From: Chloranthus sessilifolius
Lineage: Eukaryota; Streptophyta; Magnoliopsida; Chloranthales; Chloranthaceae
Assembly: GCA_021018995.1 (NCBI GenBank)
Contig: CM037585.1
Span: 129,514,791 to 129,578,790 of the forward strand
DNA: 64,000 nucleotides
Direction of reading: 5' to 3'
Shown: positions 1-9,961 of the stretch, one piece after another
How positions within the stretch are numbered: the first letter of the stretch is position 1
How the letters are laid out: each line of letters starts with the position of its first letter
Notes under the pieces: model-generated
Told to the model about the DNA's origin: nothing
The model's database searches: none
The model's input: only the letters and a program-made list of their open reading frames with translations
Position numbers and translations under genes: made by a program

Positions 1-559
1 TGCAGAAAGACGTCGCCATGTGGGAAATGGAGACTTATGAGGGAGTCATGGCCAAGACTCTTATAGCTGAAGAGGAGAATCAGAAACAATTCTCTTGGAG
101 GGACAAGCAGGCGAGAGAAAGACCATTCCAAGGGCAATCTCAGGACACAGAGCAGAACAAGAGGGCTAGATTTTCCAGACCTCCGAGATACCCTACGCAC
201 TCTCGATCGGCGATTTCTTCAGGTCCGAGTTCATATCAGAGAGCAGCAGCGCCTACATCTTCCAGATCATTTCGACCAGCTGGATCTTCTGGTAGCGGGG
301 CCTCAGTGACCTTCAAGAGTCTCCTCCTTCACTCCGGCCGCGATATGTGCAAAGTGTGGGAAACCACACAAGACAGAGGATTGCAGGAGAGAGACAGGGG
401 CATGCTTCAGGTGTGGCAAGATGGGCCACTTGGTTAGGAATTGCCCTGAGGAGAGCAAGGCAGTCGGTCAGATCTACACAAGGTCATCTCGACCGTGGTT
501 CAGTCGAGCTTATGCCGTCACCGCCACCGATGCTCTGACATCAAATGACGTCATTCAAG
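1..559 (+). pseudogene. gag: gag, C-terminal part with zinc knuckles (Tekay-I)
   Basis: Encodes the end of the Gag structural protein, which packages element RNA in cytoplasmic particles. The first part (frame of position 18) has the motif YEGVMAKTLIAEEEN, matching YEEVMSKALVVEEEN in Tekay-II gag, followed by a basic, serine- and proline-rich linker. Near 320-345 the frame shifts. In the next frame two CCHC-like zinc knuckles are visible from about 346 to 440, with CAKCGKPHKTEDC and CFRCGKMGHLVRNC. The last codons before position 559 read NDVIQ, which Tekay-II matches with HDVIQ just before its own candidate intron. The start of the gene is outside the window. Confidence 0.85.
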
Positions 560-710
560 GTATGATTAGAATTCAAGAGATATGGTGTTGTTTAATATGA
601 TGAACTGGAAAATTTGAGAATATAGAATTTAATTGATTTATTTTGATTATAATAGTACACATAAACCTACACATCTAAAACGTTAAAGTAATGTTGAAAT
701 TGGTGTATAG
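560..710 (+). other. Candidate 151-nt spliceosomal intron between gag and protease (Tekay-I)
   Basis: The gag frame reaches ATTCAAG at 553-559 and then meets GTATGA, a plausible 5' splice site. AT-rich DNA with stops follows, ending in GTGTATAG at 703-710. Removing 560-710 joins G of position 559 to GT at 711-712 as one glycine codon and continues without a stop into the protease frame (711-1939). Tekay-II has a GT-AG interval of exactly the same length at the homologous codon (21269-21419), with little internal similarity, as expected for a neutrally drifting intron. Splicing is inferred, not shown. Confidence 0.65.
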
Positions 711-1945
711 GTGAGCTGAAACTGTATAGGAGTTGTGACATTTGCTTCCATAGGGCACAAGCTCTGATAGACCCAGCTCACGCATTCTTTAAATACTCAA
801 TTCTGAAGGAATTGAGTGCCACTCCAGAACAACTAGATTTTATTCTGACAGTGTCAATTCCCACGGGTAGTGCAGTGAATGTACTCACTGTATGTAAATC
901 AGTGGTAGTGGCAGTAGATGATCACGAGACACGGGCAGATTTGATTTTGTTAGATATGAAGGGATTTGACATCATCTTGGGAATGGACTGGCTATCTGCT
1001 TACCACGCAAGTGTGGATTGTCTTCGGAAGATGGTAGTTTTCCGCCCTCCAAAGGAGCGATCCTTTAGATTCTTCGGAGTGAAGTCTAAGGTAGCTCCGT
1101 TGATATCCGCTATTCGGGCGGAGAGGATGATGAAGAGTGGATGCAGTGGATATATAGCCTTTCTACAAGAACAACGAGAGGAGACAAATGTGATATCCGA
1201 TATTCACGTTGCATGCGAGTATCCCGATGTATTCTCTGAGGAATTGCCAGGACTACCGCCAGTTAGGGAGATTGAGTTTGCAATCAATTTGATTCCAGGC
1301 ACTGAACCAGTATCTAAAGCTCCGTATCGGATGGCTCCAGCAGAATTGCAAGAGTTGAAGGAGCAACTACAAGAACTGCTTGACAAAGGGTTTATTCGAC
1401 CGAGTGTGTCCCCTTGGGGAGCACCAATATTGTTTGTCAGAAAGAAAGATGGTTCGTTGCGTCTATGCATTGACTATCGGCAGTTGAATAAGTTGACGAT
1501 TAAGAATCGTTACCCGCTTCCTAGGATAGATGATATGTTTGATCAATTGCAAGGAGCGAGGTTCTTTACGAAGATCGACTTGAGATCAGGTTACCATCAA
1601 CTACGAGTCAAGGCCGAAGATGTGGAGAAGACGGCGTTCAGAACCAAATATGGGCACTATGAATTCTTAGTTATGCTGTTTGGATTGACGAATGCACCCG
1701 CATCGTTTATGGACCTGATGAATCGTGTGTTTAAACCACAATTGGACAAGTCAGTGGTTGTTTTTGTAGACGACATCCTTGTCTATTCTAAGACAAAGGA
1801 GGAACATGAAGAGCATCTACATGTAGTCTTGCGGACCCTCAGAGAACACAAATTATACGCAAAGCTTAGTAAGTGTGAATTTTGGTTGAACCAAGTGAGT
1901 TTCCTGGGCCATATTGTCTCCACCAAAGGTATAAAGTAGATCAAG
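711..1945 (+). pseudogene. pol: pol part 1: aspartic protease and reverse transcriptase (Tekay-I)
   Basis: One open frame of about 410 codons. It begins just after the candidate intron; the ORF finder start at 812 is internal. The protease active site, normally D-S/T-G, reads LIDPAH, so the catalytic Asp remains but its two partners are altered. Then come [16 protein letters not shown], a linker, and reverse transcriptase motifs: [72 protein letters not shown], and the catalytic core [11 protein letters not shown] near 1757-1789. The frame ends at 1939 by frameshift in the RT connection region. Function in a complete element: maturation of Gag-Pol and cDNA synthesis. Confidence 0.88.
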
Positions 1946-3043
1946 CGAAGATCGAAGGCGCCGTGAGCGGGAACGACCTAAAAGCGATGTGAGGTCCGTA
2001 GTTTTCTTGGTTTGGCAGGATACTACAGGCGATTCGTAGAAGGTTTCTCTAAGCTATCAAGTCCGCTTACTCAGGTCACTAAGAAAAATGCTAAGTTTGA
2101 TTGGACCGAACAATGCGAGAAAAGTTTTCAGGAATTGAAGACGCGTCTGACTACAGCACCAGTGCTAGCTATATCTTCTGGCAGAGGAGGCTTGGCTATC
2201 TACAGTGATGCATCGTATAGTGGTTTGGGTTGTGTTCTCAACCAACATAAGAAGGTTATCGCATATGGCTCTAGACAACTTAAGGAACATGAGAGAAACT
2301 ACCCGACTCATGATCTGGAATTGGCGGCGGTGATCTTTGCTTTGAAGATTTGGAGGCACTACTTATACGGCGAAACGTTTGATATCTACACCGACCACAA
2401 AAGCCTTAAATATTTGTTTACCCAAAAGGATTTGAATATGCGACAACGCAGATGGATGGAGTTCTTGAAAGACTACGATTGTTCCATCCAGTATCACCCT
2501 GGGAAGGCCAATGTTGTGGCAGATGCTTTGAGCAGAAAGTCTTCAGCTCAGTTGGCACATCTTATCACCCGAGTACAAAGGTGGCATCTACTTGAGGACC
2601 TGGCCTTATGTGATACGCTGATTGATGTTAGAGGTTCAGGGACACTAATGGCTACCATTGTGATACGTCCCACATTGTTTGAGAATGTACGTAAGCTCCA
2701 GATGATTGACGATGAGCTTATGGCAATTAGAAGGGATGTGATCAACGGGATCAGACCTGATTTTACCATCAAGGATGATGGCACTTTGCTATTTCGAGAT
2801 CGGATATGCATACCGGATACAAAGGACCTAAAAGACACAATTTTGGAGGAAGCGCATAAGTCTACATATGCTATACATCCTGGGAGTACCAAGATGTACC
2901 AAGATCTCAAGCGAAGTTTTTGGGGGAGAGGATTAATGAAGGATGTGGCGGATTATGTTTCTCGGTGTTTGGTCTGTCAGCAGGTGAAAGTGGACCATCG
3001 GAATCCCGCGGGTTTGTTGCAACCATTACCAGTGCCAGAGTGA
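1946..3043 (+). pseudogene. pol: pol part 2: RT connection, RNase H and integrase N-terminus (Tekay-I)
   Basis: After a disrupted stretch at about 1940-2011 the frame reopens with [14 protein letters not shown] (RT connection). RNase H is clear: [39 protein letters not shown] and VVADALSRK supply the acidic residues. The integrase zinc-binding region follows with [14 protein letters not shown] and [12 protein letters not shown]. The ORF stops at 3041-3043 where related elements have a Trp codon (PEWKWE), so this is most simply a single-base nonsense mutation within integrase. Confidence 0.85.
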
Positions 3044-3560
3044 AAATGGGAGGCCATTTCTATGGACTTTATACTAGGATTGCCGAGCACATTGAGAAAG
3101 AATAATGCCATTTGGGTTATTGTAGACAGACTGACGAATTTAAATGCATTTTCTCAGATCGGACTACATTTACAGCAAATAAACTAGCCGAGCTGTACAT
3201 GAAAGAAATAGTTCGATTACATGGCATACCGGTCAGCATCGTGTGTGATAGAGATCCGATATATACATCGCAATTTTGGCGACGATTCTAGGAAGGCATG
3301 GGTACTAAATTGGAGTTCAGCTCAACATTTCATCCTCAGACAGATGGGCAGACTGAGAGAGTGAACCAGATCATAGAGGATATGTTGCGTGCATGTATGT
3401 TGGACTTTCATGGTTTATGGGATCAACACTTGCCTCTGATCGAGTTAAACAACAATATGATTAGTCAAGTATTGGGATGGCGCCTTATGAAGCCTTATAT
3501 GGACGTCGATGCAGATCTCCACTGAATTGGGAAGAAGTCGGCGAGAAGCTTGTCTTAGGA
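3044..3560 (+). pseudogene. pol: pol part 3: integrase catalytic core (Tekay-I)
   Basis: The same protein continues past the stop at 3043 with [20 protein letters not shown] and, after a small frameshift, [29 protein letters not shown] and FHPQTDGQTERVNQIIEDML. These hold the D, D and E of the integrase DDE site (MDF, CDRDP, QTERVN). A further in-frame stop lies just before EGMGTKLEFS at 3297. Near 3465-3500 the frame changes again at MAPYEALYGRRC. Confidence 0.8.
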
Positions 3561-4060
3561 CCAGAGATCGTGGACAGTACCACCGAGACGGTTAGGGTGA
3601 TTTGCGAAAGATTGAGGATGGCCCAAAGCCGTCAAAAGAGCTATACGGATCTTCATCGGATGCAAGTGGAGTTTCGAGTTGGAGACAAGGTGTTTGTGAA
3701 GATCTCGCCAACCAAGGGTGTCATGCGTTTTGGAAAACGCGGAAAGTTGAGTCCTCGATACATTGGACCATTTGAGGTACTCGGACGGGTTGGTGAAGTA
3801 GCTTATCGGATTGCCTTGCCACCACAGTTGGCAAGCATGCATAATGTCTTTCACGTGTCCATGCTACGCCATTACGTACGCGATCCGACTCACGTCTTGG
3901 ATTTCCAACCAATAGAGCTTCTGGAGGATATGACGGTGATTGAAGAACCGATTGCTATTTTTGATCGTCGTGATCAAGTCTTGCGGACTAAGTTGATTCC
4001 ACTGGTACTAGTCAAGTGGAGGCAAAGGGGAACCTCATGAGCAATATCCACATTTGTTTA
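3477..4060 (+). pseudogene. pol: pol part 4: integrase C-terminus with damaged chromodomain (Tekay-I)
   Basis: The frame MAPYEALYGRRCRSP runs through VGDKVFVKISPTKGVMRFGK, LSPRYIGPFEVLGRVGEVAYRI and HNVFHVSMLRHYV, the GPY/F-type C-terminal domain of chromoviral integrase. It then enters a chromodomain: AIFDRRDQVLRTKLIPLVLVKW. Tekay-II keeps a fuller version with EEATWEREADVKEQYPALF. Here the EEATWE part is missing by a short deletion, and only a frame-shifted EQYPHLFTQ follows at about 4040-4065. In chromoviruses the chromodomain guides integration to particular chromatin. Confidence 0.8.
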
Positions 4061-4255
4061 CCCAATGAGAAAGGTAAATTCTTAATTATTTTCGCTTAAA
4101 GGTTCATCGCATTATTTAGGTCGTTGTGCGTGAGCATGCATCATTTACTCGATAAATCTCCTTCTAGGGGTACTCTATATGATGTGCATATATCATTAGT
4201 CTCGAAGTTCGGACTATTCGTTGTCGGAAAAGCTGACTGTTACAATATGGTCTCA

Positions 4256-4606
4256 CGGATATCGTTGATCGATCAACATAGGCATTGATCGATCAATTTC
4301 ATGAGTGATCAATCAACAGAGAGAGGTGATCGATCAATGACAGTGAAGGATTTCACTCAAATGATAAGCTGGTGATCGATCAATAGCAGTATTGATTGAT
4401 CAATGGTGGTTCAAGTGATCGATCAATAAGGGTATTAGTGATCGATCAATAAAGGTTGGTGATCGATCAATGCATCGATTTAGGGCTTAAAGATGCTTCA
4501 GTGATCGATCAACAAAGAGAGGTGATCGATCAATCCTGGGGTTTAAGTTAAAGATTAGGGATTTCGAACGGTCATTTGCACGAAGCTCCCATAGTGATCG
4601 ATCAAG
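4256..4606 (+). repeat. Cluster of palindrome GATCGATCAAT (about 12 units), pol-aORF spacer of Tekay-I
   Basis: About a dozen copies of (T/G)GATCGATCAA(T/C), the fullest being the perfect palindrome ATTGATCGATCAAT, separated by short unrelated or weakly related spacers. The same unit and similar spacers (for example AACAAAGAGAGGTG) recur in the 3' LTR at 7173-7811. The spacer has no open reading frame of note. Confidence 0.9.
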
Positions 4607-4768
4607 GGTTTTAGATTTCGACCGTTCAATCTCCTTCCCAACACTTCTCCGGCCATTTCCGTCTGTTCTCCGGCTTAATTCGAGTGGACTTTACTCCATT
4701 CGCTCGGTAAAACTCTTGTTTCCATTCATTTAGATTACTATTTTCGCATTTTTGGTAAAATTTCAACC

Positions 4769-6191
4769 ATGGGACCTCGCACGAAGAACGCTTCGCGTAA
4801 GGTACCCACGTCTCGGGCTCGTACACCGGTACCGCCCTCCGTTTCCGTTCCCCCGCCACCCGTGCCACCCATGGCACCGGTTTCAACCCCTGTTCCACCC
4901 GTTCCCGCACCCGTTTCGCTCCCCATCGAGCGTGAAGTCCCCAAAACGTGGTGGGCTTCCAAGACCTTCCTACCCGAATACGTTTTTGCTTCCTCGCTCT
5001 ACGAGGACCGACCCGAAATGGCTTGGGCCAAGGGTTATATCCAAAAGTTCAGGTTAAAGCCCTTGCTTGAACCCTTCCACGACCATTATTGCCCACGCCT
5101 CGTGAGGCTTTTCTTCCAAAACCTACGATGGGGTGATAGTCGCCATCGACTTGTCACGACCATCGATGGTCTCGAGTACAAATTTAACCATTTCCATGTC
5201 GCGGCGGCACTTCAATGCCCGTCCGCTTATATCGAGACATGTGGCCTTGATGCTCCGTACATCAAGGAAGTCTCCTACGCCGATGTGGTCACTAAGATGA
5301 CCCAAGGCCAACACGGGAGGGGCCAATCCATATCTAGGGCCCAATTACCCGATCGACTGTGGATGCTTGATACGTATATCAAGTGTGCACTAAACCCCTT
5401 TTTGCACAAGTCCTCGCGGACTGGAGTAGTGCAACAAGCACTATTCTCGGCCTATGAGAACCGTTGGTTCTCTATGGCAGATTTGGTCATTGAGGGCATC
5501 ATCAATGCCAATGACCTTATGTCTGAAAAGGTAAAGTCGGGGGTTAAGAAGCAAATCCCCTATGCCCACCTCATCACCAAGCTAGTAGAGCAGTATGCCG
5601 CTCTACATGAGGCATACACCTTGGCTCCTCACGAGCCACGCTTGGTCGACAACACCAAGGTCTTTCAACTGAAAGACTGGACCAAGAGTTACAACATGTT
5701 AGTGCGACGACTTCCTGAGGAGGAGGAGGGCGCCGCCGAGCCCATTCCGCCTACTATCGCCGAGGGTTCGATCCCTGCCGAGCCTATATTTGGAGAGGGG
5801 GAGGCTCCACGTGACCCACCACTTCCATCTGAGGTGTCTACCCGACCGGCTCCCACTACACCCCACCGACCGATTCGTCACACCACTACCCATCCCCCAC
5901 CATCTTCCTCCGACGACGTCGCCGCAATGCTTCGGGAGCTGGTGGAGGGCAACCGCCGTATCCACGAGAGGCTGGATGGCATGGAGGCATTCCAGCGCCA
6001 GATGCATCATCGTCTGGATTACCACGAGGGGATGCATGAGCTGGTCATGCAGCATCTGTATGCCACGACGTCCACGCCGATGATCGCCCACGCTCGTCAG
6101 CACGTTGTGGACCCGCGTGACTACCGCACACCGCCACCTCGTCCCAGCAGACCTACACCTGACGAGGCCGGTCCATCCGACGCTCCCACAG
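4769..6191 (+). CDS. aORF-I: sense accessory ORF with 'putative plant transposon protein' domain (Tekay-I)
   Basis: A nearly intact ORF of about 475 codons downstream of the integrase-chromodomain, on the same strand. Start ATGGGACCTCGC. Residues about 1-50 are proline-rich, and about 55-310 form a globular region. That region matches aORF-II of Tekay-II position by position: WWASKTF, CPRLVRLFFQNL, TTIDGLEY, VVTKMT, LWMLDTYIKCALNPF, VQQALFSAYENRWFSMADLVIEG, IPYAHLITKLVEQY, SPHEPR-like APHEPR, WTKSYNML. A proline- and threonine-rich linker (about 325-380) and a helix-prone tail (LRELVEGNRRIHERLDGMEA) follow. The reading frame runs on to 6277 but becomes AT-rich and hydrophobic after CCCACAG|GTATAG at 6192, so coding probably ends or splices there. 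The domain looks like the family annotated in plants as 'putative plant transposon protein domain'; its function is unknown. Confidence 0.75.
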
Positions 6192-6412
6192 GTATAGCTA
6201 TACTACTCTATAATATTTTTAGACTACTTATATATCCGCATTTATATTACTCTGCATATTATATACATTCTGTTTAGCATGTTTAAATTCCTCTGCATCG
6301 TACGTAGACTGCATCCTCTATATTATCTCAGTCTGTTAGTCTTAGAACCCTCTGTTCCTTAACCGCACCTATTAGACATTTTCGAGGACGGAAATTCCTA
6401 AGGGGGGAATAA
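6192..6412 (+). promoter_or_regulatory. 3' untranslated end and polypurine tract (Tekay-I)
   Basis: AT-rich untranslated DNA ending in TTTTCGAGGACGGAAATTCC and the purine tract AAGGGGGGAATAA (about 6400-6412), directly followed by the LTR start TGTAACG. The tract primes plus-strand DNA synthesis. Tekay-II has the same block (TTTTCGGGGACGAAAATTCC plus a purine run) beside its 3' LTR, which supports kinship. Confidence 0.85.
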
Positions 6413-9050
6413 TGTAACGACCCTAAAATTTAAGACACGAACCTGACTGTTTCGATCCACGTGCCCGACACGGAAATCGAGGCTGACTTAAAACTTTAGA
6501 ACTAATATTAGTTAAGATAAAGTTTCACGGTGATCAGATAAGTTCACATGTACGTTTTCGTTTAAGTCTGAGTTGTGTAGAGGGGCAATGTGACACGTTG
6601 CGCCGTAGCAACCGTGTTCGTGCTCCTTACCGGAACATAAACTAGGGGCAAATAGAAATATCTATTTAGTAACTTATAGGAGAATGAAGGAAGACTTAGA
6701 GAGAGAGACCCCCTTCTTCTTCTTCTTCTTCTTCCCCTTGCCCTAGTTACTCTAGCAGCTAAGGAATCTGTAGCTAGGTGGGTTTTCAAGAGGGTTTTTG
6801 GATAAAACAGGGTTAGCAAGATTGAGATGGTGAGTTTCCTAAGCTAGGGTATGTAGAGATTAATGGAATAAGCTTAGGTATGGTTTGTGTGTGTGTGAAG
6901 TCTCTGCATGCTGAACCGGGGCTAAAAGGTTGCTCATCGGACTCGGATCGGTGATAAACTCCGAGAGCTTGATCCGAAACCCTCATTCGGATCGATTGGT
7001 CGAAACCCCGAGAGGGCCCAAACAAAGGTGAGTCTGTGTGTTTAAATAGGGGCAAATGAGAAGCCCAAGTAGGTGCATAGATGTGGTGTTAATGGTTGTT
7101 GAGAACCATTAATGAAAAAATAGGTTAAAATAGGGTTGGAGATGAACTCCATTAATGATGAGTTTTCATTATTGATCGATCAACAAGAGAGTGATCGATC
7201 AATGACAAGTGGTGATCGATCAATGAAGACCATTGATCGATCAATCTGTATAGGACAGAATGGGGGAACAGAAGCCCCAAAATGCTGGAAGTTCAATGCC
7301 CGAAGGGCATTGATCAATCAATTTGGGCATTGATCGATCAATCCTGGGCACTGATCGATCAACAAGAGAGTGATCGATTAATGACAGTTGGTGATCGATC
7401 AACATAGGTATTGATCGATCACTGTAGGGTGTTGATCGATCAATGAAGGCATTGATCGATCAATCTGTATAAATAATTAATGAGAACAGAAGGTGGGAAT
7501 TTTGAAAAAGGGCTGGCGATCGATCAATGAAGGCATTGATCGATCAACAAGAGGTATTGATCGATCAACCAAAGTGGTGATCGATCAATTTAAGCTGTGT
7601 TAAATGTGAGTAGAAGAGAGGTTATTGATCGATCAATGAGTGTATTGATCGATCAATGATGATAGGTGATCGATCAATAAGGTGTATTGATCGATCAATT
7701 GGCTTGTTGCAGAGGGAGAGCTAAGAGGGTGGTGATCGATCAATGAGAGGTATTGATCAATCAACAAGGGGTATTGATCGATCAATAAGAGTGGTGATCG
7801 ATCAATCACCCCTGTTTTGTTATGTTTTGGTTTGTGGGTTAAACACCACCGGACATTGTCTTAACTTTTACACCCCTAACACTTAAAGGACTATGTTTAT
7901 GATCTAGGGTCAAACCCGATACCTTGAAAAAGCTTTGGATTTGCTTAGAAGATAAAGTGACAGGTAGGAAAACCAACCTAAACTGTTTTTTGAGTATGAT
8001 TTCATGTTTATTTTATATACGTGCCATGATCTGTTTTAACAAGCATGTATGCATATCATAAATTCACTGCTATCTTTGATTTACATTTCACGATTGTACA
8101 AACTTGCTTCGATTACGCTATCGATCTTGAGGTATATACGTATGTGATTTGATGATTTAAACCGGATGATCCCCGACCGGCGGTATATCCGATGCCTGGC
8201 ACACTTGTGCACCTGCTTTCAATCCTCGGCACAATTGCACTCCGTAGATGAGGCATTGTTGCACTTTCAAAATTGTTCATGTGAACGACGATTGGTTGGG
8301 GTTTCCTATCGGACATTCTGTTTACTCGTCATGGGAGTTTCTTAAGTTAAATGCACACAATTTAAGTCGATAATATACTTGCATAACATCGATTTCTTGC
8401 ATAAAATCTCAAACTTTTAGTTTGATTCATCATGATTATATCGTTCTGATTTGATTTACATATGAAATAGCATGATCGCATATTCAATTCGTTTAGTTGA
8501 AATTCTTCTATTGAGCTAGGATGTAGCTCACCTGCATTTCTAAATCAATTTTAGGTTACGAAATTTGTAGCTCGACGAGTGACTCGGACTACCGGCTGAC
8601 CAGGAGGTGAGGCCGAGGGGAGAGAGATGACATTGATGCCGAGTTCTATCCAGTACTTTGTCTTTGGTGTCTGATCCTTTTGGATTATTGTGTGCCTGGT
8701 GGCCACTTTTGTATATATTTTAGTAGGATTACTTATTGTATTATTTATGCATTCTATTCGGAATCACTATCGGGAACCATTGTTTGGGTGATGGATGTCC
8801 ATCACCAATGGTTCTTCTTGGTTCCTTTTTGAGAATGCATATTCTTTTGGTTTATATAGAATTAATTGCTTTATAATTATTGTTCTTTATGTTAAGTGCA
8901 TTGATAGATGACTGACTTGATCTACCACTGCTGGATTGTGTCTACTTGGCTTCCGCTTTACAAGCAGACACTTATGATTTGTCACGGGGATCATCCAGAG
9001 TATGATCCTGATGGCACAGATTTCTGGGTGTAGAAAATCGGGCTGTCACA
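6413..9050 (+). repeat. 3' LTR of Tekay-I (2638 bp)
   Basis: Starts TGTAACGACCC just after the polypurine tract and ends GGGCTGTCACA, giving the expected TG...CA ends. The Tekay-II LTR in sense starts TGTAATATCCC and ends GGGCTGTCAC, so both share the same termini. The LTR contains the GATCGATCAAT cluster at 7173-7811. The rest has short ORFs that I regard as chance. No partner LTR is in the window. Confidence 0.88.
7173..7811 (+). repeat. GATCGATCAAT palindrome array in Tekay-I LTR (about 24 units)
   Basis: Roughly two dozen copies of ATTGATCGATCAAT or the shorter GATCGATCAA(T/C) over about 640 bp. Where units follow directly they repeat every 19-21 nt (for example 7175, 7194, 7214, 7235), about two helix turns. 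Some units have decayed (GATCAATCA, GATCGATTA). Confidence 0.9.
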
Positions 9051-9290
9051 GGCATAATGCCATAACTGGTTGGCCTCGAGATAAGGCAACCGTGAGCGGG
9101 TGTTCCCATCCTCTAGGCAGGTCATATGAGAGTGATGGTTGGGTAGGCTGACCTCGTTGCACGCGGCATCGAGGCGTCATAGGGTGTGATAGCTGGTGTC
9201 GGGCTGCGCCCCCGTGACAGCCGACACCTTGATATAGAGGCGTTGACACCTCGGCGTCGAGGTGTCAGCGCTTCGCTACCGGGTGCTCAT
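9051..9290 (+). mobile_element. Old LTR/primer-site junction fragment
   Basis: GTTCCCATCCTCTAGGCAGG at about 9100-9119 is followed by a damaged primer-site-like stretch and CGTTGCACGCGGCATCGAGG. The reverse complement of 63420-63550 reads almost the same (GTTCCCGTCCTCTAGGCGGG, a good Met-tRNA primer site, CGTTGCACGCGGTAGCGAAG). This is therefore a + strand remnant of the family at 63290-64000. Tekay-I lies directly against it. Confidence 0.5.
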
Positions 9291-9557
9291 ATTTTTTGAA
9301 TAAAATATATTTGAAAAAGTAAGTCAGATACTTTTTGAGAAAAAGAGAGAAAAGAAAAAGACTTTAAAAAGGCTTCTAAAAAAGTCAAGAATGACGGCTG
9401 AAAGGGAATATAACTTTTTAAAATATTTTAAAAGTTTAACCCTGGTTAGTAAAGTGGTCCCCATGCCACCCATCACTACACAAAAGAGGTGTTATGTGTC
9501 GCGCCCATATCAATTGGCGTAGAGATTTCTCTATGCTCGGACGCATTTTCCCCTTTC

Positions 9558-9591
<34 letters not shown>

Positions 9592-9961
9592 GTATATAAG
9601 GAAAAAAAAGTAGGAAATTATTTTTTCAAAAAAAAGGTGGTTTAAAATGCATTTTTTGGGAAAAATTGGAATTTTTCAGAAGAAACATTTTTTTTGAGTT
9701 TTTTCCCCAAAAAAATTGTATTTTTGGTCACTATGAGCCTAAGTAAAGGTTATGACCATAGACAAAGCCCTACATTGACACCTAAAAATTTGAGAGTTGC
9801 ACTCCAATCACCAAGCATAGACAGTGGCACCGACAGTTAGCAACCATAGTACTTTCCTATGATTATGGAAGAGGCACGGAGACCACGCTGCAAAAAGAGT
9901 GGAGATATAGAATCTGTAAATCCCTAGTTGGTACTATATATGTGGCTTGCTATCTGATGAG
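9291..9961. other. AT-rich intergenic DNA with a CT/TA microsatellite
   Basis: No coding signal seen. Holds runs of A and T and a (CT)n(TA)n microsatellite at about 9557-9590. Nothing else supportable. Confidence 0.6.

Larger units (their letters stand above)
1..9050 (+). mobile_element. Tekay-I: Ty3/gypsy chromovirus (Tekay/Del-like), 5' end outside window
   Basis: A large LTR retrotransposon read left to right. The order is gag (C-terminal part), protease, reverse transcriptase, RNase H, integrase, chromodomain remnant, a palindrome-rich spacer, an extra sense ORF, a polypurine tract and a 3' LTR of 2638 bp. The integrase-chromodomain order and the long LTR starting TGTAACGACC and ending GGGCTGTCACA fit the Tekay/Del chromovirus lineage. 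The 5' LTR and the start of gag lie left of the window, so the target duplication cannot be tested. Frameshifts and stops in pol show a decayed copy. Tekay-II at 12292-25325 is a diverged relative with the same layout. Confidence 0.9.

Noticed and set aside
4626-5057. Pro/Gly-rich ORFs on both strands around the aORF-I start
   Set aside because: Shadow frames of the aORF-I proline-rich N-terminus.
7173-7811. CRISPR-like look of regularly spaced palindromic repeats
   Set aside because: Units are only 11-16 bp, spacers 5-12 nt and partly similar, no cas genes, and the DNA is a plant LTR.
9475-9500. CACTACA-like end, possible CACTA transposon tip
   Set aside because: Only a short match at one end; no partner inverted repeat found.
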